Positions 1 to 9,822 of a stretch of DNA of 52,918 bases are shown piece by piece. Both the position numbers and the translations under genes were made by a program. How positions within the stretch are numbered: the stretch's first letter is position 1; each line of letters opens with the position of its first letter. The stretch is from Candidatus Laterigemmans baculatus (GTDB taxonomy: Bacteria > Planctomycetota > Planctomycetia > Pirellulales > Pirellulaceae): NCBI RefSeq assembly GCF_010367455.1, contig NZ_WRPR01000045.1:1-52918 (forward strand), in the 5' to 3' direction. Under the pieces are notes generated by a model, which was not told the DNA's origin, searched no databases, and saw nothing but the letters and a program-made list of their open reading frames with translations.

Positions 1-6
1 CAGAGC

Positions 7-201
7 CTAGCTGGACAGCGCCACTTTGGATTGGTTCGGAGCAGGACGGCTCGCGGAAAAATCGTTTAACGGCAAGCCGAAGGCGACTGTGTTTTAAAAA
101 GCAGTCGCCTTCGGCTTGCCGTTAAACGACTTGGTAGCCAACTGCTGGGCACTGCGGACTTCATGGCAATTCAGCGTGAGAAAGTGGCGCTGTCCAACTA
201 G
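7..201. repeat. Palindromic element, family 1, intact copy (MITE-like)
   Basis: Two nested inverted repeats are visible. The outer arms are 7-27 and 181-201 (20 of 21 bases complementary), each ending in CTAG. The inner arms are 62-89 and 102-129, a perfect 28-bp pair around a 12-base loop. There is no reading frame inside that looks real. Decayed relatives lie at 37915-38032 and 40090-40127, so this is a dispersed family. A non-autonomous transposable element or a structured intergenic repeat would both fit; no transposase is present in the window. Confidence 0.8.
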
Positions 202-257
202 CCCCCGGTTCCCGGAAACGCCGCAGAAACCGGACGCTAGCGCGTGGCGGCTGATTT
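198..257. repeat. Palindromic repeat, family 2, copy 1
   Basis: This stretch starts in the CTAG that also ends the family 1 element. It contains CTAGCCCCCGGTTC, a short spacer, GAAACCGGACGCTAGCGCG and then TGGCGGCTGATTTA. A near-identical stretch is at 41653-41713 inside the composite repeat. The two halves (CCGGTT / AACCGG and GCTAG / CTAGC) form a hairpin. It lies just downstream of the stop codon of the minus-strand gene at 290. Confidence 0.7.
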
Positions 258-289
258 AGCACATGGGCGCGCGGGGTGATGAATTCTCA

Positions 290-3166
290 CTACTCCTCGA
301 CCACTTCCAACAACACCGGGGGCGAGGTGATTCCCCCTTCGATCGCTGCGGTGAGGTGGAACAGCCGTGGGCCGAGCGCGGCGGTCGGTGCGGCGGTGAT
401 GAAGAATTGCTGTCGATCGGAGCCGGGCAGAACCAGCAGCCCGCTGAGTCCAATGTTGTCGACGAACACGCCGTGCGGCATGTTCCGTCCCGCAAACTCG
501 TTGCCCAACCGGATCTCCCCCTCGTTACCATGGCGATCGACGTGCACCACCGCCGAGATCGTCTCGCCGGGGCGAATCCGCAGCGTCGCAGTCTCTGAAG
601 CAGCCACCGCCTCGGTAGCGGACGCATCGTCCGGGTCTCCGGCGGAGCTGCTGGCGTCGATGTCGGGAACGATCCGCAACGTTGCCTGCGGACGGGGGCC
701 CGTCTTCAGTTCGCCCAGATCACCCGCGGCTCGCTCGACCACACGGCCGAGGATCTTGGCCCGCGCAACGACGCGCGGCGGAGCAAAGGTCTGATTGGCT
801 GGCACATCGGCGTCGGCCCAGACGACACCAAACGCTTCGTTCTGTCCCGCTTCGATGACAACGTGCTCGGTCGCGTGCAAGCCCTCGGGCAATCCACTGA
901 TTTCGAACTCGACCGGACCCGGGTAGTCGTCGCTGCGGACAATTGCGACGCGGAATTCACGGCCGGCACCGGCGGGGATAGGCTGGGTGATCTTATCGAC
1001 TCGAGGACGATAGTCGGGGGAAGCGGGGCGGAGGGTTAAGCGGTACTTGAAGTCCGCACCGCCGAGTCCTCGCGCGTCGCGAACCGCAATTTTGTAGCTC
1101 CCGTCGGACGGTGCGACGAACCGCAGACGGCTGTCCGAGCCGATCTGCCGAGAGCCGTCGTCATCGTTCAGGTAGGGGATCTCGAAAACGGGCAAACCGT
1201 TCGACGCCGGAGACTCGCCCGGAGCCAGTTCGCGAACGATGTAAGCCGGCTCTTGCAGCGCGTGGGTTACCGGCGTGGTGTCGAAAAAAGTCCATCGCGC
1301 GCCCGTCCCCGGGTAGACGTTGAACCCGCTGTCGGGACCGCGCGGATACATCCACAGCCGCGTCACTTCGCCTGCCGAGTAGAGGTAATCGTTCAGCTCC
1401 ATCGCCTGCCAATCGAACAGGCGAAAGTCGTTGCTCTGCGTGGAGTCCTTCCCGCGAAAGGTAAAGTACGACTCGTGGACGGCTTGCAACCGCGTTCGCA
1501 GCACCGGTTGACTCGCCGCGTCGAACACCTGCACGACCGAATCGAGCGGCGAACCGTCGCGAGCCGCTTGGGTCTCGATCATCCACACTTCGCCGCGCCG
1601 CGCATCGAAGCGGAACCAGTCGACGGCCGCCGTGTCCCCGTCGCCCGCCTGCAAGACTCCTTGGACGATCGCGCCTCGCGGGAGCGGCATCGCTTGTTCG
1701 GAGCGTTGGTTTTCGCCGCCCGTCGGCTCTTGCAGTTCCGCCAAGGCTTCGACGGTCAGATAGATTTCCTCGATCGGCTGGGGCGAATCAGCAAACCGCG
1801 TCCCCTGAGCGGCCATGGCTTCGGGCCCGCTCGGCAGGTCGATCCAGCTCAGCGTTCCGTCCATCGATCCGACCACCGCTCGGTCCCCCGCCGGGTTGAC
1901 GGCGATGTCGCTAATCAGATCCGAACCGTCGGGGAGATCGGAGACTTGAGACCAGGAAGCGGTATCGAACATCGTCAGCCGACCCGCCGCACTGGCGACG
2001 ATCAGACGCTGGCCATCGGCGGTGAGCGTCAGACGCACGAGCGGTGCTTCGTCGGCGAACCGCGTCGCGACCAGCGGGTTTGTTCTCGCTCGCTCGCGGG
2101 AGACAAACTTCCAGACGCGAAATTGGTTATCCGCACTGCCGGCGACGATCCGCTCGCCATCGGGAGTGAAGGCGACCGACCACACTTCCCCTTGCGGCTG
2201 GGCAAGTGTGTCGAGCCGCTCACCGCTGGAGACCTTCCAGAGTTTGACCGTCTCGTCGGCACTGGCCGTTGCCAGCACGGCACCATCGGGAGAGAAAGCG
2301 ACATCGAAGATCGCTCCGTTGTGACCGCTCAACGTTTGCAACAGTTCGCCGCTGGCCAAATCCCACAGCCGAACCTCCGCATCATAACCGGCGGTGGCTA
2401 CCGTCTTGCCATCCGGTGAGAGGGCAGCCGCATAGAGAATGTCGCGGTGGCCGACCAGTTCCGCGATTCGCTCTCCGCTGGCGACCTCATAGACACTGGC
2501 TTGGCCGAATGCTCCGGTCACGCCGGAGGCGACGACCAGACGCCTGCCGTCGGAGCTGAACCGCAGATCGTTGACCTTGCCTGGCTGCTCCGGAAGCGTG
2601 CGGAGCGTTTTTTCGCTGCCGACTTCGACAATCTCGACGCTGCGGAAGCGGGCGACGGCCAAGTGCGGCTGTTGAGGCGCGAGGGCCACGGCAGTGATCG
2701 GCAACGGTTGGTTGCTGGTGCGTTCGATCTGAGGAGTCCGCGGCATCCGCCGCACCGGCGGGTCTCCCTCGGGGCCTTTGGCTCCCTGTTCGATCCAAAG
2801 TCGCAGCAGCGCTCGTTCGGCTTCGTTCGGGCCTTCCATGTCATCTGGCGGCATGACCGGTTCGATTCGGCCGGCGACCATTAGGAACAGCCGGCTGCTG
2901 TCGGGTTCGCCTGGGGTGATCGCCGGTCCGTGTTCGCCTCCGCCCAACAAGTCGGCGAACGAGTCGAGCACGAATTCGCCGTTGGCGTCATCGGCGGTGT
3001 GGCAGGCGACACAGTAGACTTCGAAGATCGGTGCGATATCGCGGCCATAGTCCACGGCTTCCGGTGGGGATCCGGTAGGGACCGCTTCGTCGGCCGCCGT
3101 GGTCGTCGGGTGCAGTGCGACAGCCAGCATCAGGATCGTCAGCGCGAAGGCGAATGGAACTCGCAT
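290..3166 (-). CDS. Planctomycete cytochrome-type protein with WD40 repeats
   Basis: The 958-residue product starts with a cleavable signal peptide (residues 1-24). A planctomycete cytochrome C domain follows, with a CVACH haem motif near residue 53 and a MPPDD motif near residue 105. About seven WD40-like repeats then run from roughly residue 155 to 440 (LSPDGKTVATAGYD, FSPDGAVLATASAD and similar). The C-terminal half is beta-rich and resembles pre-peptidase C-terminal domains. The protein is probably exported and could be a haem-bearing surface protein. It is the last gene of an operon, 30 bases after the DUF1549/DUF1553 gene, a grouping typical of planctomycetes. The ATG at 3166 is chosen because the signal peptide begins there. 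The substrate is unknown. Confidence 0.88.
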   Translation of the reverse strand: MRVPFAFALTILMLAVALHPTTTAADEAVPTGSPPEAVDYGRDIAPIFEVYCVACHTADDANGEFVLDSFADLLGGGEHGPAITPGEPDSSRLFLMVAGRIEPVMPPDDMEGPNEAERALLRLWIEQGAKGPEGDPPVRRMPRTPQIERTSNQPLPITAVALAPQQPHLAVARFRSVEIVEVGSEKTLRTLPEQPGKVNDLRFSSDGRRLVVASGVTGAFGQASVYEVASGERIAELVGHRDILYAAALSPDGKTVATAGYDAEVRLWDLASGELLQTLSGHNGAIFDVAFSPDGAVLATASADETVKLWKVSSGERLDTLAQPQGEVWSVAFTPDGERIVAGSADNQFRVWKFVSRERARTNPLVATRFADEAPLVRLTLTADGQRLIVASAAGRLTMFDTASWSQVSDLPDGSDLISDIAVNPAGDRAVVGSMDGTLSWIDLPSGPEAMAAQGTRFADSPQPIEEIYLTVEALAELQEPTGGENQRSEQAMPLPRGAIVQGVLQAGDGDTAAVDWFRFDARRGEVWMIETQAARDGSPLDSVVQVFDAASQPVLRTRLQAVHESYFTFRGKDSTQSNDFRLFDWQAMELNDYLYSAGEVTRLWMYPRGPDSGFNVYPGTGARWTFFDTTPVTHALQEPAYIVRELAPGESPASNGLPVFEIPYLNDDDGSRQIGSDSRLRFVAPSDGSYKIAVRDARGLGGADFKYRLTLRPASPDYRPRVDKITQPIPAGAGREFRVAIVRSDDYPGPVEFEISGLPEGLHATEHVVIEAGQNEAFGVVWADADVPANQTFAPPRVVARAKILGRVVERAAGDLGELKTGPRPQATLRIVPDIDASSSAGDPDDASATEAVAASETATLRIRPGETISAVVHVDRHGNEGEIRLGNEFAGRNMPHGVFVDNIGLSGLLVLPGSDRQQFFITAAPTAALGPRLFHLTAAIEGGITSPPVLLEVVEE

Positions 3167-3196
3167 GGGAAGCCGCCGAATGGGATCTGGAAAGAC

Positions 3197-5707
3197 TTAT
3201 TGGTTGAAGACGAATTCGGCGCTCGTGAGCACGCCCCAGCAGAGGTCCTCGATCGCTTGCCGCCGCGCGTCGGGACCATATTCCGAGATCACCGCGAGAA
3301 GTTGCTGCCGCTCGTCCTCGGTCGGATGCCGCGCCAAAGCCGCCAAGAATAACGCATCGACGATTTCTCGGTCGGATTGCTCGGCGGCTAGCCAACGGGT
3401 GATCCGATTGCCCTGGGCGGCTAGCTTTGGATTGAGCGTTTCGCCGTTCGACATATGAAGCACTTGCACCATGCTCGGCTCATCGCTCCGTTCGCATTCG
3501 CAGGTGATTTCCCGCGGATTGCGGCCGAAGGTTTGGAGGAAATACGATTCGACGGCCGAGTCGTACAACTCGATAGCCCGCGTTCCCGTGGGATAAAAAT
3601 CAGTCGGGACTCGATCGGCGCCGGGGAAGGCCAGGGTCTCGAACCGCGTGCTGGTCTGCAGCGTTTGGTCGATCGCATCGAGCAGCACCTCGGCCATCAT
3701 CCGGCGCGGATAGTAGCGGCTGTAGTAACGCGACTCGGCTTCGTTGTGTGGCAGCGGCTGACTGCTCCGCTGGTACGTTTCGCTCCGCAAAATCTCGCGG
3801 ATCAAACGCTTGAGATCAAAATCGCTGTCGACGAGAAACTCGGACGCCGCGGCTAGCAAAGGCTCGTTGCTGGCCGGATTGCTCAGCCGCAGATCGTCGG
3901 GCTCTTCGATCAGCGCGACTCCGTAGAAGTTTTTCCAGATGCGATTGGTGATCGCACGCGTGAAATAAGGATTGTCCGCAGCGACCATCCAGTCGGCCAA
4001 CGCCTCGCGACGATCTCCCGGGTCCTCGATCTCCAAGGGAGGTTGATCGAGTGCCGCCGGAGGCTGAGGTTTCCCGCGGGCGGGCTGGATCAAATCTCCG
4101 CTGGTGGCGACATATAAGGTTCGGATCCCGTCACCGTTACGCGAATCGCCACCCCAACCTTTTCCACGCACGCGGGCGAACATGTTGGCCATTGCGTAGT
4201 ATTGATCGTTGGTCCATTTCTCGAGTGGGTGGTTGTGGCATTTGGCACATCCGATCGAGAGACCCAAAAAGGCCTGCGACGCGTTCTCCGTCATCGACTC
4301 GGGATCTTGATGCAGCGCGTAGAAGTTCGTCGCGCCGTTCTCCACGCTGCTTCCGCGAGCGGTCAGGATCGAGCGGACGAATTCGTCCCAAGGCACGTTG
4401 TCGCTGACTTGCTCCCGGATCCAACTGTAAAAAGCCTTCACACCGGCCGGCCGCAGCCGGGTGCCGTTGACGAGCAGTAAATCGCTCCACTTGTACGACC
4501 AGTAGTCGACAAAGTCCTCGCTGGAGAGCAGCGCCTCGATCAAGCGGTCGCGTTTGTCGCTCCGCGCATCGGCCAGGAAATCTTGAGTCTCGGTGAGCGT
4601 GGGGAGGCGGCCGATCGTGTCGATGCTCGCGCGGCGAATGAACGTCTCGTCGCTGCAGCGAGGTGACGGTTGGAGGTTCAGCGTCTGGAGTTGGCGGAGC
4701 ACCAGTTCATCGATGAAGTTTCGCTGCGGGGCGTCCCGGTAAACCTCCTCGGCAACCTGGTAGGGATAGGGAACCGTGAAGCGGGCGAGCGCAACTTTGC
4801 TACTGAACCAGACGAGGACCGCCCCTTGGCCGCTTCCGCGAACCTCGACGCGGCCGCTCGGATCGACCCCCACGATGGACTCGTCGGTCGCGGTGAACTT
4901 GGCCCAGTGGGTTACATCCGCCACGCGTCCGTCGCTGTAGTGCGCTTGGACCAGCACCTGAGCGGCCTGTCCCTCGGCCAACATCGTCTCGCTCGGCAGC
5001 AGGCTGATCCGTTCGAGGCTCGGATCGTCCTGGCTCGGCGGAGCGGCACCGTTGGCGATCCAGCGGCTGAGGATTTGATAATCGCGCGAATCGAGCTCGA
5101 GTCGTAGCCCGCCCTTGTGCGGGAGCGCACCGGTCGGCTTGGCCAGCAGCAAACTGCGGCCGGGGTCTCCTGGTTCGATGCGCCGCCCGAGCGCTTCGCG
5201 AGTGATCGATTGGTAGTCGGCCAGCGGGTCGTAGCCGTGCAGGGAAAGCCGGAATCCGCCCTTGCCGGCCAGCGCCCCATGGCAGGCTCCGGCGTTGCAG
5301 CCGAGCTTGGCGAGAATCGGCTGGACGTCGTGGCGGAAGCTCCACGCATGCGGCGCGTCGGCGTTCTCCACCGTCACCTGGGCCCGCGACTCGCTGCCGT
5401 CGGCGGCTCGAGCGATGATCTCCGCTTGGCCATTGCCCACCGGGCGGACCACACCCGCGGCGACGACCGCGACCGAAGGATCGGACGATTCGAGCTCCAT
5501 CCCCTCGGTGATGAGCGGCCCAGCGACGGGCTCGTCGCTGCTCGACAGCGACTCTGCCGCAGCGGGAGCCGTGCGGACCGCGATCACTCGCTGCTGGGCT
5601 TCGGGACCGCTCAGCGTGAACCGGTTCGGCAGTAACTGGAATTCGGCCGCGGAAGCCGCGACCGTGGAAAGTAGCGCTGCGGCTACGACCAGGATGCGTC
5701 GGGGCAT
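3197..5707 (-). CDS. DUF1549/DUF1553 surface protein with cytochrome and Ig-like domains
   Basis: The 836-residue product begins MPRRILVVAAALL, a clear signal peptide. Longer frames upstream would run into the DUF1501 gene, so this ATG at 5707 is preferred. Domains in order: an Ig-like segment (about 20-120), a planctomycete cytochrome segment with the unusual spacing CNAGACH near residue 135, a Big_2-like segment (about 235-300), DUF1549 with a normal CAKCH motif, and DUF1553 at the C-terminus (PRRMMAEVLLDAI onward). It is translated 28 bases after DUF1501 and 30 bases before the WD40 cytochrome gene, so the three are almost certainly one transcript. Paired DUF1553/DUF1501 genes often sit beside sulfatase or polysaccharide genes in this phylum; none is seen here. 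The biochemical role is unproven. Confidence 0.9.
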   Translation of the reverse strand: MPRRILVVAAALLSTVAASAAEFQLLPNRFTLSGPEAQQRVIAVRTAPAAAESLSSSDEPVAGPLITEGMELESSDPSVAVVAAGVVRPVGNGQAEIIARAADGSESRAQVTVENADAPHAWSFRHDVQPILAKLGCNAGACHGALAGKGGFRLSLHGYDPLADYQSITREALGRRIEPGDPGRSLLLAKPTGALPHKGGLRLELDSRDYQILSRWIANGAAPPSQDDPSLERISLLPSETMLAEGQAAQVLVQAHYSDGRVADVTHWAKFTATDESIVGVDPSGRVEVRGSGQGAVLVWFSSKVALARFTVPYPYQVAEEVYRDAPQRNFIDELVLRQLQTLNLQPSPRCSDETFIRRASIDTIGRLPTLTETQDFLADARSDKRDRLIEALLSSEDFVDYWSYKWSDLLLVNGTRLRPAGVKAFYSWIREQVSDNVPWDEFVRSILTARGSSVENGATNFYALHQDPESMTENASQAFLGLSIGCAKCHNHPLEKWTNDQYYAMANMFARVRGKGWGGDSRNGDGIRTLYVATSGDLIQPARGKPQPPAALDQPPLEIEDPGDRREALADWMVAADNPYFTRAITNRIWKNFYGVALIEEPDDLRLSNPASNEPLLAAASEFLVDSDFDLKRLIREILRSETYQRSSQPLPHNEAESRYYSRYYPRRMMAEVLLDAIDQTLQTSTRFETLAFPGADRVPTDFYPTGTRAIELYDSAVESYFLQTFGRNPREITCECERSDEPSMVQVLHMSNGETLNPKLAAQGNRITRWLAAEQSDREIVDALFLAALARHPTEDERQQLLAVISEYGPDARRQAIEDLCWGVLTSAEFVFNQ

Positions 5708-5735
5708 AAAACTCTCGAGGGGCTTCGGTGGCGGT

Positions 5736-7109
5736 TTAGAACAGCTCGCGGATTTCTTGGACGCCGAAATCGACCAACGGGAAGGGGCGGCCTCCGGGAC
5801 CGGGCAATTCGGCGTGCAAGTCGAGTCCCAGCGCGTGGAAGATGGTGGCGATGATCTCACCGGGCGGGGCAGGCCGGTCGGCTGGGACGCCACCGACCGG
5901 ATCGCTCGCGCCGACCGCACGGCCTCCCTGGACGCCGCCGCCAGCGAACGTGCAGGAAAAACATTGGGGCCAGTGGTCGCGTCCACCGGCCGGATTGACT
6001 TTGGGGGTCCGGCCGAATTCGGCCAGCCCCGCGACGAGCGTCGTCTCGAGCATCCCCCGTTGATCCAGGTCGGAGATCAAGGCGGAGTAAGCCTGGTCGT
6101 ACATCGGAGCAACGATGTCCTTCATCCCTTCGATGCTCGTAAAAGGTTTGCTGCCGTGGATGTCCCAGGTGATTTCGTTGAACACGGTCAGGAACGTATT
6201 GACCGTCACGAAGCGGACTCGGGCTTCCACCAGGCGGCGGGCGAGCAGACAGCATTGGCCGAGGCGATTCATGCCGTACCGCTCGCGGACGCTCTGCGGT
6301 TCCTTGCTCAGATCGAACGCTTCCCGCGCCTGCGGGCTGCTCATCAAGCGGTAAGCCGCCTGGAAATTATCGTCGAGCAGACTGGCCGGTTCGGTCGCTT
6401 CGAGATGGCTCATCCGCGCTTCGACGGCGGCCCGCATCCGTCGCCGACGATCGATCCGGACGTCCCCGAGCGACTGGGGCGGGAGCAGGTCGGGGACCTT
6501 GAAGTCGGGCTGGCTCGGGTCGGCCATCAGTGCGAACGGATCGTAAGCCATGCCGAGAAATCCGCCCGCTTGGCCGTTGGGCAGATTGCCGCCCCCCCGC
6601 CCCATCGTCTCGGGCAACACGACGTGCGGGGGAAGATCGCTGCGCCGCCCCTTGAGGTACTGGACGACCGCGCCGGCGTGCGGGTAGTTGACGCCGCCGG
6701 TGAACTGCCGCCCGGTCTGCATCATCTGCCAGCCCGCGTCGTGGACCGCCGCCGCGGTGTGGTAGCAGCTGCGGACGATCGAGAACTTGTCGCCGATCGC
6801 CGCATGTCCGGGGAGGATCTCCGATACTTGGAAATCGCCCCGCGTGTCGATCGGCTTGAAGGGGCCGCGAACTTCGGCCGGGGCTTCCGGCTTCATGTCA
6901 AAGGTGTCGAGCTGCGAGGGCGCACCAAGATTGAAGATCATGATGCAGGAGCGATCGTCCTTGGCCGGGTCGACCGCACCGGCGGCGCGGGCCGCCAGGA
7001 AGCTGGGCAGCCCCAAACCGATCGCCCCCAACGTTCCCACCTGCAAGAAGTCACGCCGGGTGACTCCGTTGCAGGTATGCGATGCGCCTCGCCCGGTCAG
7101 ATTTAACAT
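5736..7109 (-). CDS. DUF1501 protein with Tat signal
   Basis: The 457-residue product starts MLNLTGRG and carries a twin-arginine type signal, TRRDFLQVG, at about residues 16-24. The ATG at 7109 has GGAGAGG a few bases upstream, which decides against an earlier start at 7157. The body matches the DUF1501 family, which has an alkaline-phosphatase/sulfatase-like fold: IMIFNLGAPSQLDTFDMKP near the N-terminus, PHAGAVVQYLKG, and GRTPKVNPAGGRDHW near residue 375. Tat export implies folding, perhaps with a cofactor, before transport. It is the first gene of the 7109-290 operon and is divergent from the oxidoreductase at 7358, with 248 bases between for the control regions. Confidence 0.92.
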   Translation of the reverse strand: MLNLTGRGASHTCNGVTRRDFLQVGTLGAIGLGLPSFLAARAAGAVDPAKDDRSCIMIFNLGAPSQLDTFDMKPEAPAEVRGPFKPIDTRGDFQVSEILPGHAAIGDKFSIVRSCYHTAAAVHDAGWQMMQTGRQFTGGVNYPHAGAVVQYLKGRRSDLPPHVVLPETMGRGGGNLPNGQAGGFLGMAYDPFALMADPSQPDFKVPDLLPPQSLGDVRIDRRRRMRAAVEARMSHLEATEPASLLDDNFQAAYRLMSSPQAREAFDLSKEPQSVRERYGMNRLGQCCLLARRLVEARVRFVTVNTFLTVFNEITWDIHGSKPFTSIEGMKDIVAPMYDQAYSALISDLDQRGMLETTLVAGLAEFGRTPKVNPAGGRDHWPQCFSCTFAGGGVQGGRAVGASDPVGGVPADRPAPPGEIIATIFHALGLDLHAELPGPGGRPFPLVDFGVQEIRELF

Positions 7110-7357
7110 TCGAATCCTCTCCTCGCTCGCCGCAATCTCGATTGTTTCGCGAGTCAATCCCCGGTCCTGCGGCTGCGTTCTGGACCGCGGGAAGAGGGGG
7201 GGCGCCTCGGGGCTATTCTATCAGCTGGCGCGGCGGCTCGCCGCTGCGAGTACAATCGCCGGCCAGCGAGCCGCAGCGGAACGAATCAGCAGGGCTCGAC
7301 ACTGCGAGGCTCGACGCAGCGCGGCTCTACCGGGCTTCACTCGAAGCGGCGGGAACG

Positions 7358-8584
7358 ATGACAGGACATGCGACGGTGAATCGGCGGACAATGCTCGCGG
7401 CGCTCGCAGCGATGCCCGCAGCCTGCGGCGGTCTAAGCCCTTCGGCGGCGATCCGAACGGCGCTCGCCGCGGCGGCGAACCCGCGCCGCGTGGGCGTCAT
7501 CGGTCACACCGGCCGAGGCAACTACGGGCATGGGCTCGATACGCTCTGGCTCGAGTTACCCGAGACGAAAATTGTGGCGGTCGCGGATGCGGACGCGGCC
7601 GGCTTGGAGGCGGCTAAGCAGCGGTTGCGGGTCGAGGCGGGGTTTGCGGATTATCGCCAGATGCTCCAAACGGCGCGGCCGGAGATCGTCGCGGTGTGTC
7701 CGCGGCATCCCGATCAACATCTCGAGATGACGCTCGCCGCGATCGACGCCGGGGCTCGCGGGATCTACATCGAAAAACCCTTCTGCCGCACGCCAGCCGA
7801 AGCGGACGAGATCCGCGCTGCCTGCGAGCGGTCCGGGGCGAAGCTGGCCGTTGCGCACCGCAACCGTTACCACCCCACGCTGCAAGCGATCGACCAATTG
7901 GTCGCCGAAGGAGAGATCGGGCGGCTGCTGGAAATCCGGGGCCGAGGCAAAGGGGATCGTCGCGGTGGCAGCGAGGACCTGTGGGTCCTCGGCTCGCACG
8001 TGCTGAACTTGATCCACTACTTTGCCGGAACGCCCCGATCGTGCTCGGCGGTGGTTCGCCGCGGGGGCCGCGCGATCACTCAAGAAGACGTTAGGCCGGG
8101 TAGCGAAGGGCTCGGCCCCTTGGCGGGCGACGAAGTGCATGCCCGCTACGAGACCGAGCGCGGGATCGTGGCGTACTTCGATTCGATCGCCAACGATGGA
8201 ACCGGCGGCGCGGGCTTTGGACTGCAGCTCATCGGCAGCGAAGGGGTGATCGACGTGGACTGCGACCGCTCGCCGCTGGCTCACCTCCGCCGCGGAAACC
8301 CGTTCGCCGTGGACTCGAGTGCCACTCCCTGGGTTCCCATCTCGTCGGCCGGTGCGGGGGTCCCTGAGCCCCGCCGCGATCTGTCCGCTTTGGTCAATCA
8401 GCACCAGGGGCCGGCTCGCGATCTGATCGAAGCGATCGCCCTCGACCGACCGCCGCGGTGCGATTTGGAGGAGGGAGCGATGACGGTGGAGATGATTTGT
8501 GCGGTGTTCGAATCGCACCGTCAGGAGGGTCGCAGCGTCTCCATTCCGCTGGCCGAGCGGAGCCATCCGCTGCTGCGGCTGTAG
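7358..8584 (+). CDS. Gfo/Idh/MocA family oxidoreductase, exported
   Basis: The 408-residue product belongs to the NAD(P)-dependent sugar dehydrogenase-like family. The Rossmann part begins at RRVGVIGHTGRGNYG (about residues 43-58), with AVADADA after the second strand. YIEKPFCRTPAEA carries the EKP lysine motif usual in this family. The ATG at 7358 is chosen because it opens a Tat-like leader (NRRTMLAALAAMPAACGG), common for planctomycete members of the family; the frame is open further upstream but overlaps the region in front of the divergent DUF1501 gene. The substrate is unknown, probably a sugar or sugar derivative. It is monocistronic by position. Confidence 0.88.
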   Translation: MTGHATVNRRTMLAALAAMPAACGGLSPSAAIRTALAAAANPRRVGVIGHTGRGNYGHGLDTLWLELPETKIVAVADADAAGLEAAKQRLRVEAGFADYRQMLQTARPEIVAVCPRHPDQHLEMTLAAIDAGARGIYIEKPFCRTPAEADEIRAACERSGAKLAVAHRNRYHPTLQAIDQLVAEGEIGRLLEIRGRGKGDRRGGSEDLWVLGSHVLNLIHYFAGTPRSCSAVVRRGGRAITQEDVRPGSEGLGPLAGDEVHARYETERGIVAYFDSIANDGTGGAGFGLQLIGSEGVIDVDCDRSPLAHLRRGNPFAVDSSATPWVPISSAGAGVPEPRRDLSALVNQHQGPARDLIEAIALDRPPRCDLEEGAMTVEMICAVFESHRQEGRSVSIPLAERSHPLLRL

Positions 8585-8644
8585 GTCTCCCCCGGCACCG
8601 AACGGCGGAGCGGCGACGGGGATATTTTTGACTCCATTCGCCCA

Positions 8645-8674
8645 TTGACGCCTCGCGGCGGTCCATGCTAATTT
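8645..8674 (+). promoter_or_regulatory. Possible sigma-70-type promoter for tRNA-Ala
   Basis: TTGACG at 8645-8650 and TAATTT at 8669-8674 are separated by 18 bases, in the gap between the oxidoreductase stop and the tRNA. The tRNA begins about 100 bases downstream. Only the boxes themselves support this. Confidence 0.3.
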
Positions 8675-8777
8675 TCTCGTCCCGCAAGGATGACAGGGGC
8701 CACGCGATCCACTCTTCGCATCGGCCCCCTGGAAATCCTTCCTGATGCGGTTAGCATTGGGGAAACGGAAATCTCGA

Positions 8778-8850
<73 letters not shown>

Positions 8851-8860
8851 CCTCACGCAA

Positions 8861-8892
8861 GGCACTCGCGGTTCGCTGCGAGTGCCTTTTTT
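8861..8892 (+). terminator. Rho-independent terminator after tRNA-Ala
   Basis: GGCACTCGC pairs with GCGAGTGCC, followed by a run of seven T. It ends 14 bases before the convergent DUF1294 gene. Confidence 0.85.
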
Positions 8893-8906
8893 GTTGCGCG
8901 GTGGGC

Positions 8907-9245
8907 TCAGGTAATCGCGTAGGCCAGTGCGGCGACTGCTGCGACGTGGAGCAGGGCGGCCAGCCAGAATACGACCAGAAAACGCACCTTCCGCGTTTTG
9001 TGCCGAAAATGCCGCTGGCCCCATAGAGCTCCCGGCCAGCCCCCCGCGAGCGCCAGCAGGTGCAGCGTCCGTTCGGGGATCCGCCGCCCACCGCGCGTCG
9101 CACGCCGCTTGTCGAATCCGTAAGCGACAAAGCTCACGCAGCTGCTCATGGCGACGAGCCCGGCGTAGCACAGGGCAGCGATTCCGAAAGTCGAGCCGGG
9201 CATATCGAGGCGGTTCACGTCGAGGAGGTGGCGGGCGAGAGCCAT
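8907..9245 (-). CDS. DUF1294 small membrane protein
   Basis: The 112-residue product has the family pattern: an N-terminal helix, then FVAYGFDKRRA, RRIPERTLHLLALAGGWPGA and a C-terminal helix (VRFLVVFWLAALLHVAAV). These basic and Pro-Glu motifs are diagnostic of DUF1294 inner-membrane proteins of unknown function. It is convergent with tRNA-Ala. It is in line with the VOC gene, 31 bases downstream of that gene's stop, so the two may be co-transcribed. Confidence 0.82.
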   Translation of the reverse strand: MALARHLLDVNRLDMPGSTFGIAALCYAGLVAMSSCVSFVAYGFDKRRATRGGRRIPERTLHLLALAGGWPGALWGQRHFRHKTRKVRFLVVFWLAALLHVAAVAALAYAIT

Positions 9246-9276
9246 GATCGATGGTGGCCAATGGAGTCGGCGCTGC

Positions 9277-9732
<456 letters not shown>

Positions 9733-9822
9733 CGCGACAGATCTCACGGGCGGAATGAGTTGGCGAACCGATCGAGGCGCAAACGGAAATATGAAATCAC
9801 ATACCGAGTATTTCTGACGGAG

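Noticed and set aside
5262-7106. 614-codon plus-strand frame opposite DUF1501
   Set aside because: Shadow frame; the minus-strand frame has a Tat signal, family motifs and a ribosome binding site.
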